From Gloeothece verrucosa PCC 7822 (GTDB taxonomy: Bacteria > Cyanobacteriota > Cyanobacteriia > Cyanobacteriales > Microcystaceae): 64,000 nucleotides of DNA. Made by a program: the position numbers and the translations under genes. Where the stretch lies: contig NC_014501.1 in the NCBI RefSeq assembly GCF_000147335.1, forward strand, positions 5,572,501 to 5,636,500. The letters are read 5' to 3'. The notes below the pieces were generated by a model. The model was not told where the DNA came from, ran no database searches, and was given only the letters and a program-made list of their open reading frames with translations. This document shows positions 7,622 through 16,117 of the stretch, one piece after another; positions within the stretch are counted from its first letter, which is position 1, and each line of letters opens with the position of its first letter.

Positions 7622-10600
7622 ATGAGGGAAATTTTAGAAAACTTAACAGTAACAACAACACAAAATAGTCTGTTAGATAACGATCCTCTATGGTTTAAAA
7701 ATGCCATCATTTATGAAGTCCCTGTCCGTGCCTTTGCAGATAGTAATGGCGATGGGATTGGTGACTTTAAAGGATTAACCCAAAAGTTAGACTATATCCA
7801 AGATTTAGGCGTTACTGCTGTGTGGGTCTTGCCGTTTTTTCCTTCGCCCCTGAAAGATGACGGCTATGATATTACCGATTATACTAATGTTAATCCCATT
7901 TACGGAACCCTAGAGGATTTTCAAGAATTTTTGAGTGCCGCCCATCAGCGAGGTATTCGAGTCATTATCGAGTTAATTGTTAACCATACCTCAGATACTC
8001 ATCCTTGGTTTCAACGCGCCCGTCGCGCCCCTAAAGGCAGCGTAGAACGCGATTTTTATGTCTGGAATGATACGCCCGATAAATATCGAGAAGCCCGTAT
8101 TATTTTCCAGGATTTTGAGTCTTCTAATTGGGCGTGGGACCCTCTAGCAAAAGCTTACTACTGGCATCGTTTTTATTCCCATCAACCCGACCTAAATTTT
8201 GATAATCCGGCGGTACGTCAAGCCATTTTTGAGGTGCTAGATTTTTGGTTGACTATGGGGGTAGATGGACTGCGATTAGATGCTGTTCCCTATCTGTATG
8301 AACGAGAAGGTACTAATTGTGAAAACCTCCCAGAAACCCATCAATTTTTAAAAGAATTACGCCAATATATAGATACAAAATATCCCAACCGTATGTTATT
8401 AGCAGAGGCCAATCAATGGCCCGAAGATGCGGCTCAATATTACGGAAATGGCGATGAATGTCAGATGAACTTTCATTTTCCCCTGATGCCGCGCTTATTT
8501 ATGTCTCTGCGGATGGAAGATGACTTCCCCATTATCGATATTCTCCAGCAAACGCCGCCGATTCCGGAAAATTGCCAGTGGGGTTTATTTCTGCGTAACC
8601 ACGATGAATTAACCCTAGAAATGGTCACCGATGAAGACCGAGATTTTATGTATCGGGTTTATGCTCAAGACTCGCAAATGCGGGTTAATTTAGGCATTCG
8701 TCGCCGTTTAGCTCCACTTTTAGGGAATGATCGCCGTCAGATCGAATTACTCAACAGTCTGTTATTATCCCTACCTGGAACCCCGATCCTTTACTATGGC
8801 GATGAGATAGGCATGGGAGATAATGTGTATTTAGGCGACCGTAATGGCGTGCGGACACCCATGCAATGGAGTAGTGATCGCAATGCGGGATTTAGCCGCG
8901 CCAATTCACAACGCCTCTACTTACCTGTCATTGTAGACGCTGAATATTACTACGAAACCGTCAACGTAGAAGTACAACGAGCTAACCCTAATTCTCTCTG
9001 GTACGCCATTAAGCGGCTCATTGCCACCCGCAAGCGTTTTCAAGCCATTGGAAAAGGCTCATTTGAACTGCTTCAGCCAGAAAATCGTAAAGTGCTGGCC
9101 TTTATTCGTAGTTATGAAGATGAGCATATCTTGGTAGTGGCGAACCTATCACGCTTTGTACAGACCGTAGAATTAGATTTAGCGAACCATAAAGGAGCCA
9201 TTCCCGTCGAAATTTTTGGGCGTAGCGAGTTTCCGACCATTGGAGAGTTCCCCTACTTCCTCAGTCTTGGGCCCTATGCTTTTTACTGGTTTAGCCTCAA
9301 GCCGCAACAGAGTCCAATGGTTTCCCCCATACCCCAAGATCAATTACCCACGCTTTCTTATATTGGGCGCTGGCAGCAAATTTTTGTAGAAGGAGAGTTG
9401 AGCGACAGCCTAGAAAAAATCTTATCTAACTATCTGCAAACCTGTTATTGGTTTGATGGCAAAGACCGTAAAATTCAATCAGCGCGAAACCACGATATCA
9501 TTTCCCTCTCCAATGACAATACTGAAGCGCAATTAGTGGGGATAAAACTTGAATACATCGAGGGGGAACCGCAAACCTATCTGCTCATTTTAAGTCACGC
9601 CGAAGGAGAACAGGCCATTCATCTATTAGCCGAGATGCCACAAACCGTAGTGGCCAAGTTAAGGGGCAAAGACCCTGATAATGTAGAGGTGTTATATGTG
9701 AGCATGGCTGATAATAACTTTTTAACCTCTTTACTAGATGCCATCGCTCAAAACCGCTCTTTTAGAGGAGTAGAGGGCCTGTTAATGACCAGCCGCACAG
9801 AACGATTTTCAGGCACAGAAGAGATTTCTCAATTGCGCCCGGTTCCCTTGGTGGAAGAAGAACAGCGCAATAGCTGCATTATTTACGGTGATCGCTTTAT
9901 GCTGAAAATCTTCCGTAAGCTTGATGAAGGAGTTAATCCGGATTTAGAAATACGCCGCTTTTTAAGCCAGAAGCAAAGCTTACAACACTACGCGCCTTTG
10001 GCCGGCACACTAGAGTATCGCCCTTTTGGGGGGAAAAAATCGGTGACAGTGGGAATCTTACAAGAGTATATTCCTCATGCTCGTAATGGTTGGCACTATA
10101 CTTTAGATAGTTTGCGGGACTACCTAGAGCGGGTAATGATGCAGCAAGCGCAGTTAAGCGATGTACCGGCTTCACCGGGTTCGCTGTTAGCCTTGCAAAC
10201 CGTAGAAGTTCCCGAACTCGCTCATCAGATGATCGGGTCTTATTTAGCCAGTGCTGAATTATTGGGCCAATGTACTGGAGAACTTCATGTCGCCTTGGCA
10301 ACTGATTGGGAAAACCCCGATTTTGCCCCAGAACCCTTTTCAACCCTTTATCAACGCTCTATTTACCAGTCGGCTCGCAATTTAACCGGACAAACTTTTC
10401 GAGCCTTAAAACGCCGCTTGTGGTTGCTCCCAGAGGAGACTCAAAAGTTAGCTCATTGTGTTCTTGAGGGCAAAGATCGCGTATTTGAGTCTTTTGGGGC
10501 TTTGTTTCAACAAAAAATTACTACCCTGAGATTACGATGTCATGGCGACTATCATCTTAGACAAGTGCTGTATACGGGTAAAGATTTTGTGATCATCGAT

Positions 10601-10984
10601 TTTGAAGGGGACCCGGCTCGCACTTTAAATGAACGACGCATGAAGCGATCACCCTTGCGTGATGTGGCTGAAATGCTACAGTCTTTTAGTTATGCTGCCG
10701 AAGTCGCCCTGTCTCGAGAGATAGAAAGCGGCATGATAAGCCCTGAGCGCTTGCCTGTGATGAGACAATGGACACAGTTCTGGAAGTGTTGGGTAAGTAC
10801 AGTATTCTTAAAAAGTTATTTGGTTACGGCGAGTCAGGATTCTTTTTTACCCAAGACTGAACAAGAATTACAAGTTTTATTGGATAGTTATTTTTTAGAG
10901 AGGGTGATCTATAACTTGAATTATGAACTCCATAACCGCCCTCAACGGGTTGAAATCTTGCTACAACAGATTCTAAACCTTTGA
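7622..10984 (+). CDS. treS: Maltose alpha-D-glucosyltransferase (trehalose synthase) fused to maltokinase
   Basis: A 1120-residue fusion. Residues ~20-560 are a GH13 trehalose synthase domain: NAIIYEVPVRAF, GVTAVWVLPFFPSPLKDDGYDI, the nucleophile region GVDGLRLDAVPYL, the acid LLAEANQWP and FLRNHDELTLEM. The remainder is a maltokinase-like domain with aminoglycoside-phosphotransferase-type catalytic motifs RCHGDYHLRQVL and FVIIDFEGDPAR near residue 980. The TreS part interconverts maltose and trehalose; the kinase makes maltose-1-phosphate for GlgE-type glucan synthesis. A fused enzyme of this type is widespread in bacteria. Together with malQ nearby it points to alpha-glucan/trehalose handling. 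The start is the only ATG near the domain and has a weak ribosome-binding site. Confidence 0.93.
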   Translation: MREILENLTVTTTQNSLLDNDPLWFKNAIIYEVPVRAFADSNGDGIGDFKGLTQKLDYIQDLGVTAVWVLPFFPSPLKDDGYDITDYTNVNPIYGTLEDFQEFLSAAHQRGIRVIIELIVNHTSDTHPWFQRARRAPKGSVERDFYVWNDTPDKYREARIIFQDFESSNWAWDPLAKAYYWHRFYSHQPDLNFDNPAVRQAIFEVLDFWLTMGVDGLRLDAVPYLYEREGTNCENLPETHQFLKELRQYIDTKYPNRMLLAEANQWPEDAAQYYGNGDECQMNFHFPLMPRLFMSLRMEDDFPIIDILQQTPPIPENCQWGLFLRNHDELTLEMVTDEDRDFMYRVYAQDSQMRVNLGIRRRLAPLLGNDRRQIELLNSLLLSLPGTPILYYGDEIGMGDNVYLGDRNGVRTPMQWSSDRNAGFSRANSQRLYLPVIVDAEYYYETVNVEVQRANPNSLWYAIKRLIATRKRFQAIGKGSFELLQPENRKVLAFIRSYEDEHILVVANLSRFVQTVELDLANHKGAIPVEIFGRSEFPTIGEFPYFLSLGPYAFYWFSLKPQQSPMVSPIPQDQLPTLSYIGRWQQIFVEGELSDSLEKILSNYLQTCYWFDGKDRKIQSARNHDIISLSNDNTEAQLVGIKLEYIEGEPQTYLLILSHAEGEQAIHLLAEMPQTVVAKLRGKDPDNVEVLYVSMADNNFLTSLLDAIAQNRSFRGVEGLLMTSRTERFSGTEEISQLRPVPLVEEEQRNSCIIYGDRFMLKIFRKLDEGVNPDLEIRRFLSQKQSLQHYAPLAGTLEYRPFGGKKSVTVGILQEYIPHARNGWHYTLDSLRDYLERVMMQQAQLSDVPASPGSLLALQTVEVPELAHQMIGSYLASAELLGQCTGELHVALATDWENPDFAPEPFSTLYQRSIYQSARNLTGQTFRALKRRLWLLPEETQKLAHCVLEGKDRVFESFGALFQQKITTLRLRCHGDYHLRQVLYTGKDFVIIDFEGDPARTLNERRMKRSPLRDVAEMLQSFSYAAEVALSREIESGMISPERLPVMRQWTQFWKCWVSTVFLKSYLVTASQDSFLPKTEQELQVLLDSYFLERVIYNLNYELHNRPQRVEILLQQILNL

Positions 10985-10997
10985 CATCAAATATTGT

Positions 10998-11021
10998 AGA
11001 GACGTTGCAGGTAACGTCTCT
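10998..11021. repeat. Short palindromic repeat between convergent genes, possible terminator
   Basis: Perfect 9-bp arms AGAGACGTT / AACGTCTCT with a 6-base loop, located 13 bp after treS and 11 bp before the convergent stress-protein gene. The GAGACGTT...AACGTCTC core is a very common dispersed palindrome in cyanobacterial genomes (recollection, not searched). It is placed well to end both transcripts. Confidence 0.7.
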
Positions 11022-11032
11022 ATTTAAGAAGG

Positions 11033-11539
11033 TTATTTACTCAAAATTCCTTGGGCTTGACGGATGTTGTCTTCGGAACCTTCCAGCACCAGTAAATAGT
11101 TATCGTCCTTATCCTCGGGTAAATTCTCAGATATTGCCGGTTTTTTGCTTAATGCCGCACCGATCAGCGCACCGCTTAAAGCACATCCAGCCATACCAAT
11201 AACCGCACCCGCTAAAGCATGGATAAAGATAGCCCCCACGTTATCGACAGGAGTCTGTTCAGAAAAAATTTTTATACTCAGGGCACCCAATAAGCCCCCG
11301 GTAAAGAAACCTGTCCCTACCCCGGTAATCGCCCCGGCTATAGCACCCCCTAGATCTCCTTGCTTTTGAGGTTCATGACTCACCGTAGAGGTGAGTTTTT
11401 TGGCGGCTTCGTCATTTTTGGCTAAAATCGTAATTTGATCAACGTTAAAACCTTTTTCCTTCAATTGATTGAGCGCCGCTTCAGCATTTTCACGACTGGG
11501 AAAACGCCCGACTATCTGTTGGAGTTGTTGTGTTACCAT
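11033..11539 (-). CDS. General-stress-protein-like protein with a glycine-rich membrane-type centre
   Basis: A 168-residue protein when started at the ATG at 11539, which begins the conserved MVTQQLQQIVGRF; the frame extends a further 12 codons. The N-terminal 60 residues resemble the YflT/general stress protein 17M domain (GRFPSRENAEAALNQLKEKGFNVDQITILAKND). The centre has alternating Gly/Ala stretches (GGAIAGAITGVGTGFFTGGLLGAL, shown here in parts) compatible with glycine-zipper membrane insertion. The C-terminus returns to a small alpha/beta unit (YLLVLEGSEDNIRQAQGIL). The function is unknown; homologues are stress-induced in other bacteria. Confidence 0.7.
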   Translation of the reverse strand: MVTQQLQQIVGRFPSRENAEAALNQLKEKGFNVDQITILAKNDEAAKKLTSTVSHEPQKQGDLGGAIAGAITGVGTGFFTGGLLGALSIKIFSEQTPVDNVGAIFIHALAGAVIGMAGCALSGALIGAALSKKPAISENLPEDKDDNYLLVLEGSEDNIRQAQGILSK

Positions 11540-11676
11540 ATACTTTTTTACAAATTTTAATAATAACGCCATCATCGATCTTAAAGGTTTTTCTGGCGAT
11601 TAACCTCTGCCTTTCCTGAGATAACCAAAGGCAACAGACTTGGCGTGTTTTTATGGTGTATTTTAAAATGTCTCTA

Positions 11677-11710
11677 CTGTCTTAACTGTCTTAACTGTCT
11701 TAACTGTCCT
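11677..11710. repeat. Tandem 9-bp repeat in the 11540-12060 spacer
   Basis: CTGTCTTAA is repeated three times in direct succession from 11677, followed by a partial fourth copy (CTGTCCT). The rest of the 520-bp spacer contains no gene that I can support. Short tandem oligonucleotide repeats of 7-9 bp are typical of cyanobacterial intergenic DNA. Confidence 0.85.
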
Positions 11711-12060
11711 CTGAACAATTTTCTTAAATGTCTTATTTTACCTTGCGTTTTTTAGCTCGCCGATGAGATTATAGGTAGTCGATGGCTCCAAGAGCTATTA
11801 AACTATAAGTTAAGTCCGCAGCGATCTCGCAAAGATCCGTTTCGCTGTGCGTGCTTACCTAAAAAATTTCTAATTCCGATAAATGCTTAGAGGTTGATCA
11901 TCTAGTTTTAAAAGGATGGTGATAACCCTATGGCAGTGCGGCTTCTTTTAAAGCTCATTGCGGCGGCAGTAATTTCTGTAGCGAACTCGTGCTGTTGCTC
12001 ACAGACACTTAGCACTTCCCCAAGAATTTTCCATCAATTTTTTCTTTGAGGTTAAAAAAT

Positions 12061-12534
12061 ATGAAAAACATTTCACGCTTATTAAGAATTACTTTCACCT
12101 TTTTATTGACTTTATGTGTGTCAATGAATTTAGTTACAGGCATGGCCTGGGCAACCGGTGAATTTAGCAAAACCTGTACAGACATTAAGATTACCCATAA
12201 CGATGACTCTGATCTCAATACCATCGGTAAACCGATTTTGTCAGCATATTGTCAAAAATTAAACGGTAGCGAAGTAGAAACCTCTCTTGATTTAAATCCC
12301 TATATCGGTAATGTAGATGGAGTCTTAGCCTGGGCGGGAAGCAAGAGTAATTTTGGCTTGTCTTGCTATGATTTAACCGTATCTTATCCTGGCACTCTTG
12401 AGGGTGTGTGTCTCAGAGACACCAAAAGAGGAGATGATGGCAAGTTCATCATTCCCAATCCTAAAGAGATTGCAGCATTCCTTGACTTAGATGAGCATAT
12501 CGTTAACCGTGACGGTACTCTTCAATACGAATAG
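12061..12534 (+). CDS. Secreted cyanovirin-N homologue (CVNH lectin)
   Basis: A 157-residue protein. Residues 1-31 are a signal peptide (basic MKNISRLLR, hydrophobic core, cleavage after AWA). The mature part is a two-repeat cyanovirin-N fold: FSKTCTDIKI, LSAYCQKLNG, then SLDLNPYIGNVDGVLAW, and in the second repeat LSCYDLTV, LEGVC and FLDLDEHIVNRDGTLQYE. All four cysteines expected for the two disulfides are present. Cyanovirin-N binds high-mannose glycans; carbohydrate binding outside the cell is therefore likely, but the target is unknown. The start at 12061 is chosen because GAGG lies 8-11 bases upstream, preferable to a TTG at 12046. An intrinsic terminator follows. Confidence 0.93.
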   Translation: MKNISRLLRITFTFLLTLCVSMNLVTGMAWATGEFSKTCTDIKITHNDDSDLNTIGKPILSAYCQKLNGSEVETSLDLNPYIGNVDGVLAWAGSKSNFGLSCYDLTVSYPGTLEGVCLRDTKRGDDGKFIIPNPKEIAAFLDLDEHIVNRDGTLQYE

Positions 12535-12553
12535 TTTTGGGTGATTAGTATCT

Positions 12554-12585
12554 CCTCTGTGTTTAACAGAGGGGGTTTCTTCTTC
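12554..12585 (+). terminator. Intrinsic terminator after the cyanovirin-N homologue
   Basis: Perfect 7-bp arms CCTCTGT / ACAGAGG with a five-base loop, followed by GGGTTTCTTCTTCT. It begins 17 bp after the stop codon at 12534. Confidence 0.75.
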
Positions 12586-12638
12586 TAATTCTTGGCGACG
12601 GCGACGAGAATTACTTAGTTTTTTGAACTTTAAAGAGT

Positions 12639-13268
12639 TTAAAATTTTTTCGCCTGATGGTTAAGCGGATCAAATTCAAATCGTTTTGATCCATTGGTAT
12701 CCCCATAAAGATTTAAGGTGATAGTTGGCTCGTCTCCTATAGCTTCTACACTATGAATAGCTTCTGTGGTAAAACTAATAATTTCCCCAGGCAGTAAAAT
12801 CTGTTCTCCGACTCGCTCAATTTTATCAGGGAATTCTTCGCTCGGGACTCTCTTCCAAAAAATATTTTTAGACTCACCTTTTAGGGTGGCAACCACTCCC
12901 CAAGTCCCATGATTATGAATCGATGTACAACTTCCCGGGGCCATAATTTCCGCTTGTATTGTGATGGGAAAACCCGGCTCATCGTACAGCATATTAATCG
13001 CTAATTGAGCCTCCGGACTTAAGCTCGGCACTTGAGTCCTTACCCAGTAAGATTTTAGCAGTAGCTTGCGGACTAAACGTCGTAAAATTGGCAGAAACTC
13101 TTCTTCTGCTTGCCTTTTGATCAGTGCTTCATTCATAATATCTTCTAACTCAGTGAGAAATCGATAGAGACGATACTCATCACTTTCTATCAATAAGTCC
13201 CACTCTTTCGGGGAAGGATATAACAAACAGTTGCCGCTTTCTGTTACCAGCCAATCTTGAATTTTCAT
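12639..13268 (-). CDS. Cysteine-dioxygenase-like cupin
   Basis: A 209-residue protein when started at the ATG at 13268; the frame runs back to a TTG eight codons earlier. The first cupin motif is clear: MAPGSCTSIHNHGTWGVV, with two metal-binding His. The second is SFTTEAIHSVEAIGDEPTITLNLYG with a third His. This fits the cysteine-dioxygenase-like branch of predicted metal-dependent cupins. The sequence does not fix the substrate; thiol dioxygenation is an inference from family. It stands alone, convergent with the cyanovirin gene, with 200 bp of non-coding sequence upstream. Confidence 0.8.
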   Translation of the reverse strand: MKIQDWLVTESGNCLLYPSPKEWDLLIESDEYRLYRFLTELEDIMNEALIKRQAEEEFLPILRRLVRKLLLKSYWVRTQVPSLSPEAQLAINMLYDEPGFPITIQAEIMAPGSCTSIHNHGTWGVVATLKGESKNIFWKRVPSEEFPDKIERVGEQILLPGEIISFTTEAIHSVEAIGDEPTITLNLYGDTNGSKRFEFDPLNHQAKKF

Positions 13269-13476
13269 AAAATTTACTTGACTTATTTGCAAGAAATCTT
13301 CTGCAAAAACTTACTGGCTTTTGACTCAATTTCAAATTTACCTGACTTGGAGTAATCAAAAGTAATTAAAGTTACAAAATCAGGAAATAGGGAGTGAAAA
13401 GAATAAGTTAACTCCTATTCAGTTTATTATTTCTCTGAACCCTAAAGGAATATTTTTAATAATTAATACAGAAATA

Positions 13477-14607
13477 TTATGAAAAATTTGCATTAGTAAT
13501 TAACAATTGTTTGAGCTTTTTTTTCAAGGTTTCCTGACTAAATTGTTCGAGCGTTTCTTGCCGCAACCACTGAGCGTCACAACGGCCTGTGCCGCCTCGT
13601 AAAATTTCTAAGACTGCCTCAGCCACAGCATCAGGGTCTCGATGGGGAACACGCCATCCTAAACGCCCATCCTGCAAGGGATCAGCACTTCCATCGCTAT
13701 CGCCCGATAAAACGGGAATACCACAGGCCAGCGCCTCTAAATAAACAATCCCAAACCCCTCTTGAGAGGGCATAATATAAGCATCTGCTACCCGATAATG
13801 ATTAACTAGGTCTTCTGTAGGCACAAAACCCGCGAACACAACTCGATCAGCAACCCCTAACGCTTGTGCTAATTGCTCTAAACGCGGCCTATCGTCTCCA
13901 CGACCAATGACTAAATATTTAACCTGGGGAAAAGTTGATAAAATTTTAGGCAGGGCACGAATGGTCACATCCACTCCCTTATAAATATCCCCTGACCATA
14001 GCCGCGCTACCGTCATTAAAACTAAGGCACCCGCTAACCCATATTTATTGATCAGTTCTGGGGGTTTTTCAGCAGGAAAAAATTTTTTCTCATCTACCAC
14101 ACAGGGTAAGATTTCCACTTTTTGAGGATCGATCTCATTGGCTTGAGTCAGGCGATCTCGACTATAGCGGCTAATGGTCCAAATATGAGAAGCGGCTTGA
14201 AGTGCTTGACGTTGTGGGGTAGGTAGCGGTTGCCAAACTTCTTTCCCATAGGTTAAGACTGTGTAGGGAATGCCTAACGGTTGACACAAAAGCCGAATTA
14301 AGGGAGCAAGATTAATATGACCGCAAAAAACCCGCTCAGGGCGATGCTTAATCAAACACCCTAGCACAGATAACGCTAATTTTAATCGTCCTTTCCAAGG
14401 AGGTAAGGTTTTTAGATAATGAAAACTCAGAAAATCTTCAAAAGGATTATCACATCCCGGTTCATCCCGCAGTAAAAACACTTCTGTACGACCCGGAAGA
14501 CCATTAGCACAGTAAGCCCGCAGGACATCTTTAATATAAGACTGTATGCCGCCTTCTTGGGCAAAAATTTCTAGAAAAACGAAAATATGAGCAACAGGTT
14601 TATTCAT
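13477..14607 (-). CDS. Glycosyltransferase family 4 (GT-B fold)
   Basis: A 376-residue GT-B enzyme. The N-terminal acceptor domain includes FAQEGGIQSYIKDVLRAY. The C-terminal nucleotide-sugar domain includes VARLWSGDIYKGVDVTIRALP, YLVIGRGDDRPRLEQLAQ and the hallmark E(x7)E: MPSQEGFGIVYLEALACGIPVL. Such enzymes retain the anomeric configuration and build lipopolysaccharide or exopolysaccharide. Sugar donor and acceptor cannot be read from the sequence. It is alone here: a TnpB remnant begins about 60 bp beyond its start, so its original neighbours may have been lost. Confidence 0.88.
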   Translation of the reverse strand: MNKPVAHIFVFLEIFAQEGGIQSYIKDVLRAYCANGLPGRTEVFLLRDEPGCDNPFEDFLSFHYLKTLPPWKGRLKLALSVLGCLIKHRPERVFCGHINLAPLIRLLCQPLGIPYTVLTYGKEVWQPLPTPQRQALQAASHIWTISRYSRDRLTQANEIDPQKVEILPCVVDEKKFFPAEKPPELINKYGLAGALVLMTVARLWSGDIYKGVDVTIRALPKILSTFPQVKYLVIGRGDDRPRLEQLAQALGVADRVVFAGFVPTEDLVNHYRVADAYIMPSQEGFGIVYLEALACGIPVLSGDSDGSADPLQDGRLGWRVPHRDPDAVAEAVLEILRGGTGRCDAQWLRQETLEQFSQETLKKKLKQLLITNANFS

Positions 14608-14664
14608 CGAAAATTCCTGGGTTTGAAACCCCGCCCATAAGAGAGCGGCTTTACATTTAACTTG

Positions 14665-15020
14665 GAAAGTGTAACAATCAAAATTTTGTTCAGATTCCCT
14701 TTTGGCAATTGAGACAAAAATTGAGTTCCTTGTGTTCTCGCTATGGGATTGAATACTTTGAGCAAGAAGAGTCTTACTCGTCTAGAGCCAGTTTTTATGA
14801 CCGAGATGAAATACCTGTTTACAATGCTGATAACCCCAGTAAACCGAAGTTTTCTGGAAAGAGAATTAAACGGGGATTGTATCAGACAAAGGATAAACAT
14901 ATCGTTTCAGCAGACATAAATGGCAGTGCTAACATTTTGGTTAAAAGTAAACACAGACTCGATTTTGAGCGAGTGTCTAGCGGGTTTTTGGCTAACCCTT
15001 TAAGGATTAAAATCTCTTAA
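14665..15020 (+). pseudogene. 3' remnant of an IS200/IS605-type tnpB
   Basis: In frame from about 14665 the DNA reads GKCNNQNFVQIP, then FWQLRQKLSSLCSRYGIEYF, EESYSSRASF, GKRIKRGLYQT and ADINGSANILVK. This is the C-terminal third of the TnpB type that is intact at 36270-37613 (EESYTSKSSF, GLYKT, SDLMGAANI). The first ~300 codons are absent, and an in-frame stop lies just upstream, consistent with a one-base frameshift plus deletion. The gene is inactive. Its closest open start (14709) is internal. Confidence 0.8.
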
Positions 15021-15066
15021 GAAGAATCCGCGTCCGCAGATCGGCGCGGAGAAGTCAACGAAAACA

Positions 15067-15456
15067 ATGAGCAAAGCAACAATAGTATTGAAAATATTTT
15101 CTCTGAGTCTAGGTGCAACGGCTCTTTTGAGTTTACCGGCTTTTGCCGATCAATGTTCTTATATTACTAAAGAACAAGCTATACTGGCTGTATCTCGTTT
15201 ACAGGTTGGACAAACTTTATATTACCTGTGCGAACCCTGTGGAGAAAAGCTACCTCAACAGGTATTGGTGCAGTCTCTTGCCGCCGGAACCGTTGGCTAT
15301 GAAAATTTTTGGCAAGTACAGGTCAATAATGCGGGGATTGATCTAGCTTATGTCTATATTGAATCGGGAATCGGGAATCCACCCATTAATCTTGCTGCTG
15401 TGGCGGGTTGTCCGGCTACCGGTGTTAGTCTCGTTTTACCTGCTAGAAGGTATTAA
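15067..15456 (+). CDS. Small exported protein of unknown function
   Basis: A 129-residue protein with a signal peptide: basic start, hydrophobic IFSLSLGATALLSLPAF, and cleavage after AFA. The mature domain of about 100 residues has four Cys (QCSYIT, YLCEPCGEK, GCPAT) suitable for disulfides in the periplasm or outside. I do not recognise a family. It follows the TnpB remnant by 46 bp and has no obvious partner. Confidence 0.65.
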   Translation: MSKATIVLKIFSLSLGATALLSLPAFADQCSYITKEQAILAVSRLQVGQTLYYLCEPCGEKLPQQVLVQSLAAGTVGYENFWQVQVNNAGIDLAYVYIESGIGNPPINLAAVAGCPATGVSLVLPARRY

Positions 15457-16117
15457 AATAATAAATAGGCGTAAAAAGTGCTACCCCCAAGAGCAGCACC
15501 AGGATTAGTCCTTAAGCAAAGCAATTAAGTACAGTTGAATAGTCCTAGAAGAATTATAGAGAATAATTCTGAAGATTTTTTGAAGATTTCTCTTGATTTC
15601 TTTGTTCTGAAAATATTTGTCAATTTGACAGAGGAACAATTCATCTAAAAACCCTATCTTTCCTTGGCTCTCTAATTAGAATTATTCTCGATTATCCTAA
15701 AACCTCTCTTTAGATAGATAAAAAAAGGATGTCTTTTATTGTAAAAAGGACTAAGAGAAAGTTCTCCAGTCCTTCTTTCCACCAATTCACAGAGAATATA
15801 GAGACACAACGTGTCCTACTTTTAATGATAGCAGTTAGTTGGCAATAAGTAGTAAAACTTATTACTTATTTTTGGCTTTCAGCACCAGTGTTATTGTTCT
15901 ATTTATTGCAGAAAGCGTCACTTAAGCTCGAGTGATGCTGTTATCATTTGATAACAATGTTACTCTTAATGAAGTTTTGTTAAAATTTAAGTGAGTTTGT
16001 CGGAATATCACTATTGCTTTTTAAAATATCAGACGCTATAGATTCTATCTATTTTCTTATTGAAGTTTTAACCTTACCTGAGTATCATCTAAGGTAAGTT
16101 GAGGCTGTCTAAAACCG
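15457..16117. other. 661-bp AT-rich spacer without a supported gene
   Basis: No frame of useful length or recognised RNA is present. Poly-T and poly-A tracts are abundant. The only clear structure is the operator-like palindrome at 15939-15956. The spacer precedes the SAM hydrolase gene. Confidence 0.6.
15939..15956. promoter_or_regulatory. Operator-like perfect palindrome
   Basis: TGTTATCATTTGATAACA: perfect 8-bp arms around two bases. The size and AT-rich symmetry resemble a dimeric-repressor site of the Fur/Zur class. It lies 162 bp upstream of the SAM hydrolase gene. No cognate regulator can be named from the sequence. Confidence 0.4.

Noticed and set aside
7444..7710. 88-residue minus-strand frame overlapping the treS start
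   Set aside because: Its sequence has no family features and the treS reading frame is unambiguous, so it is a shadow.
14604..14900. 98-residue minus-strand frame upstream of the glycosyltransferase
   Set aside because: It is antisense to the TnpB remnant, which explains this DNA.
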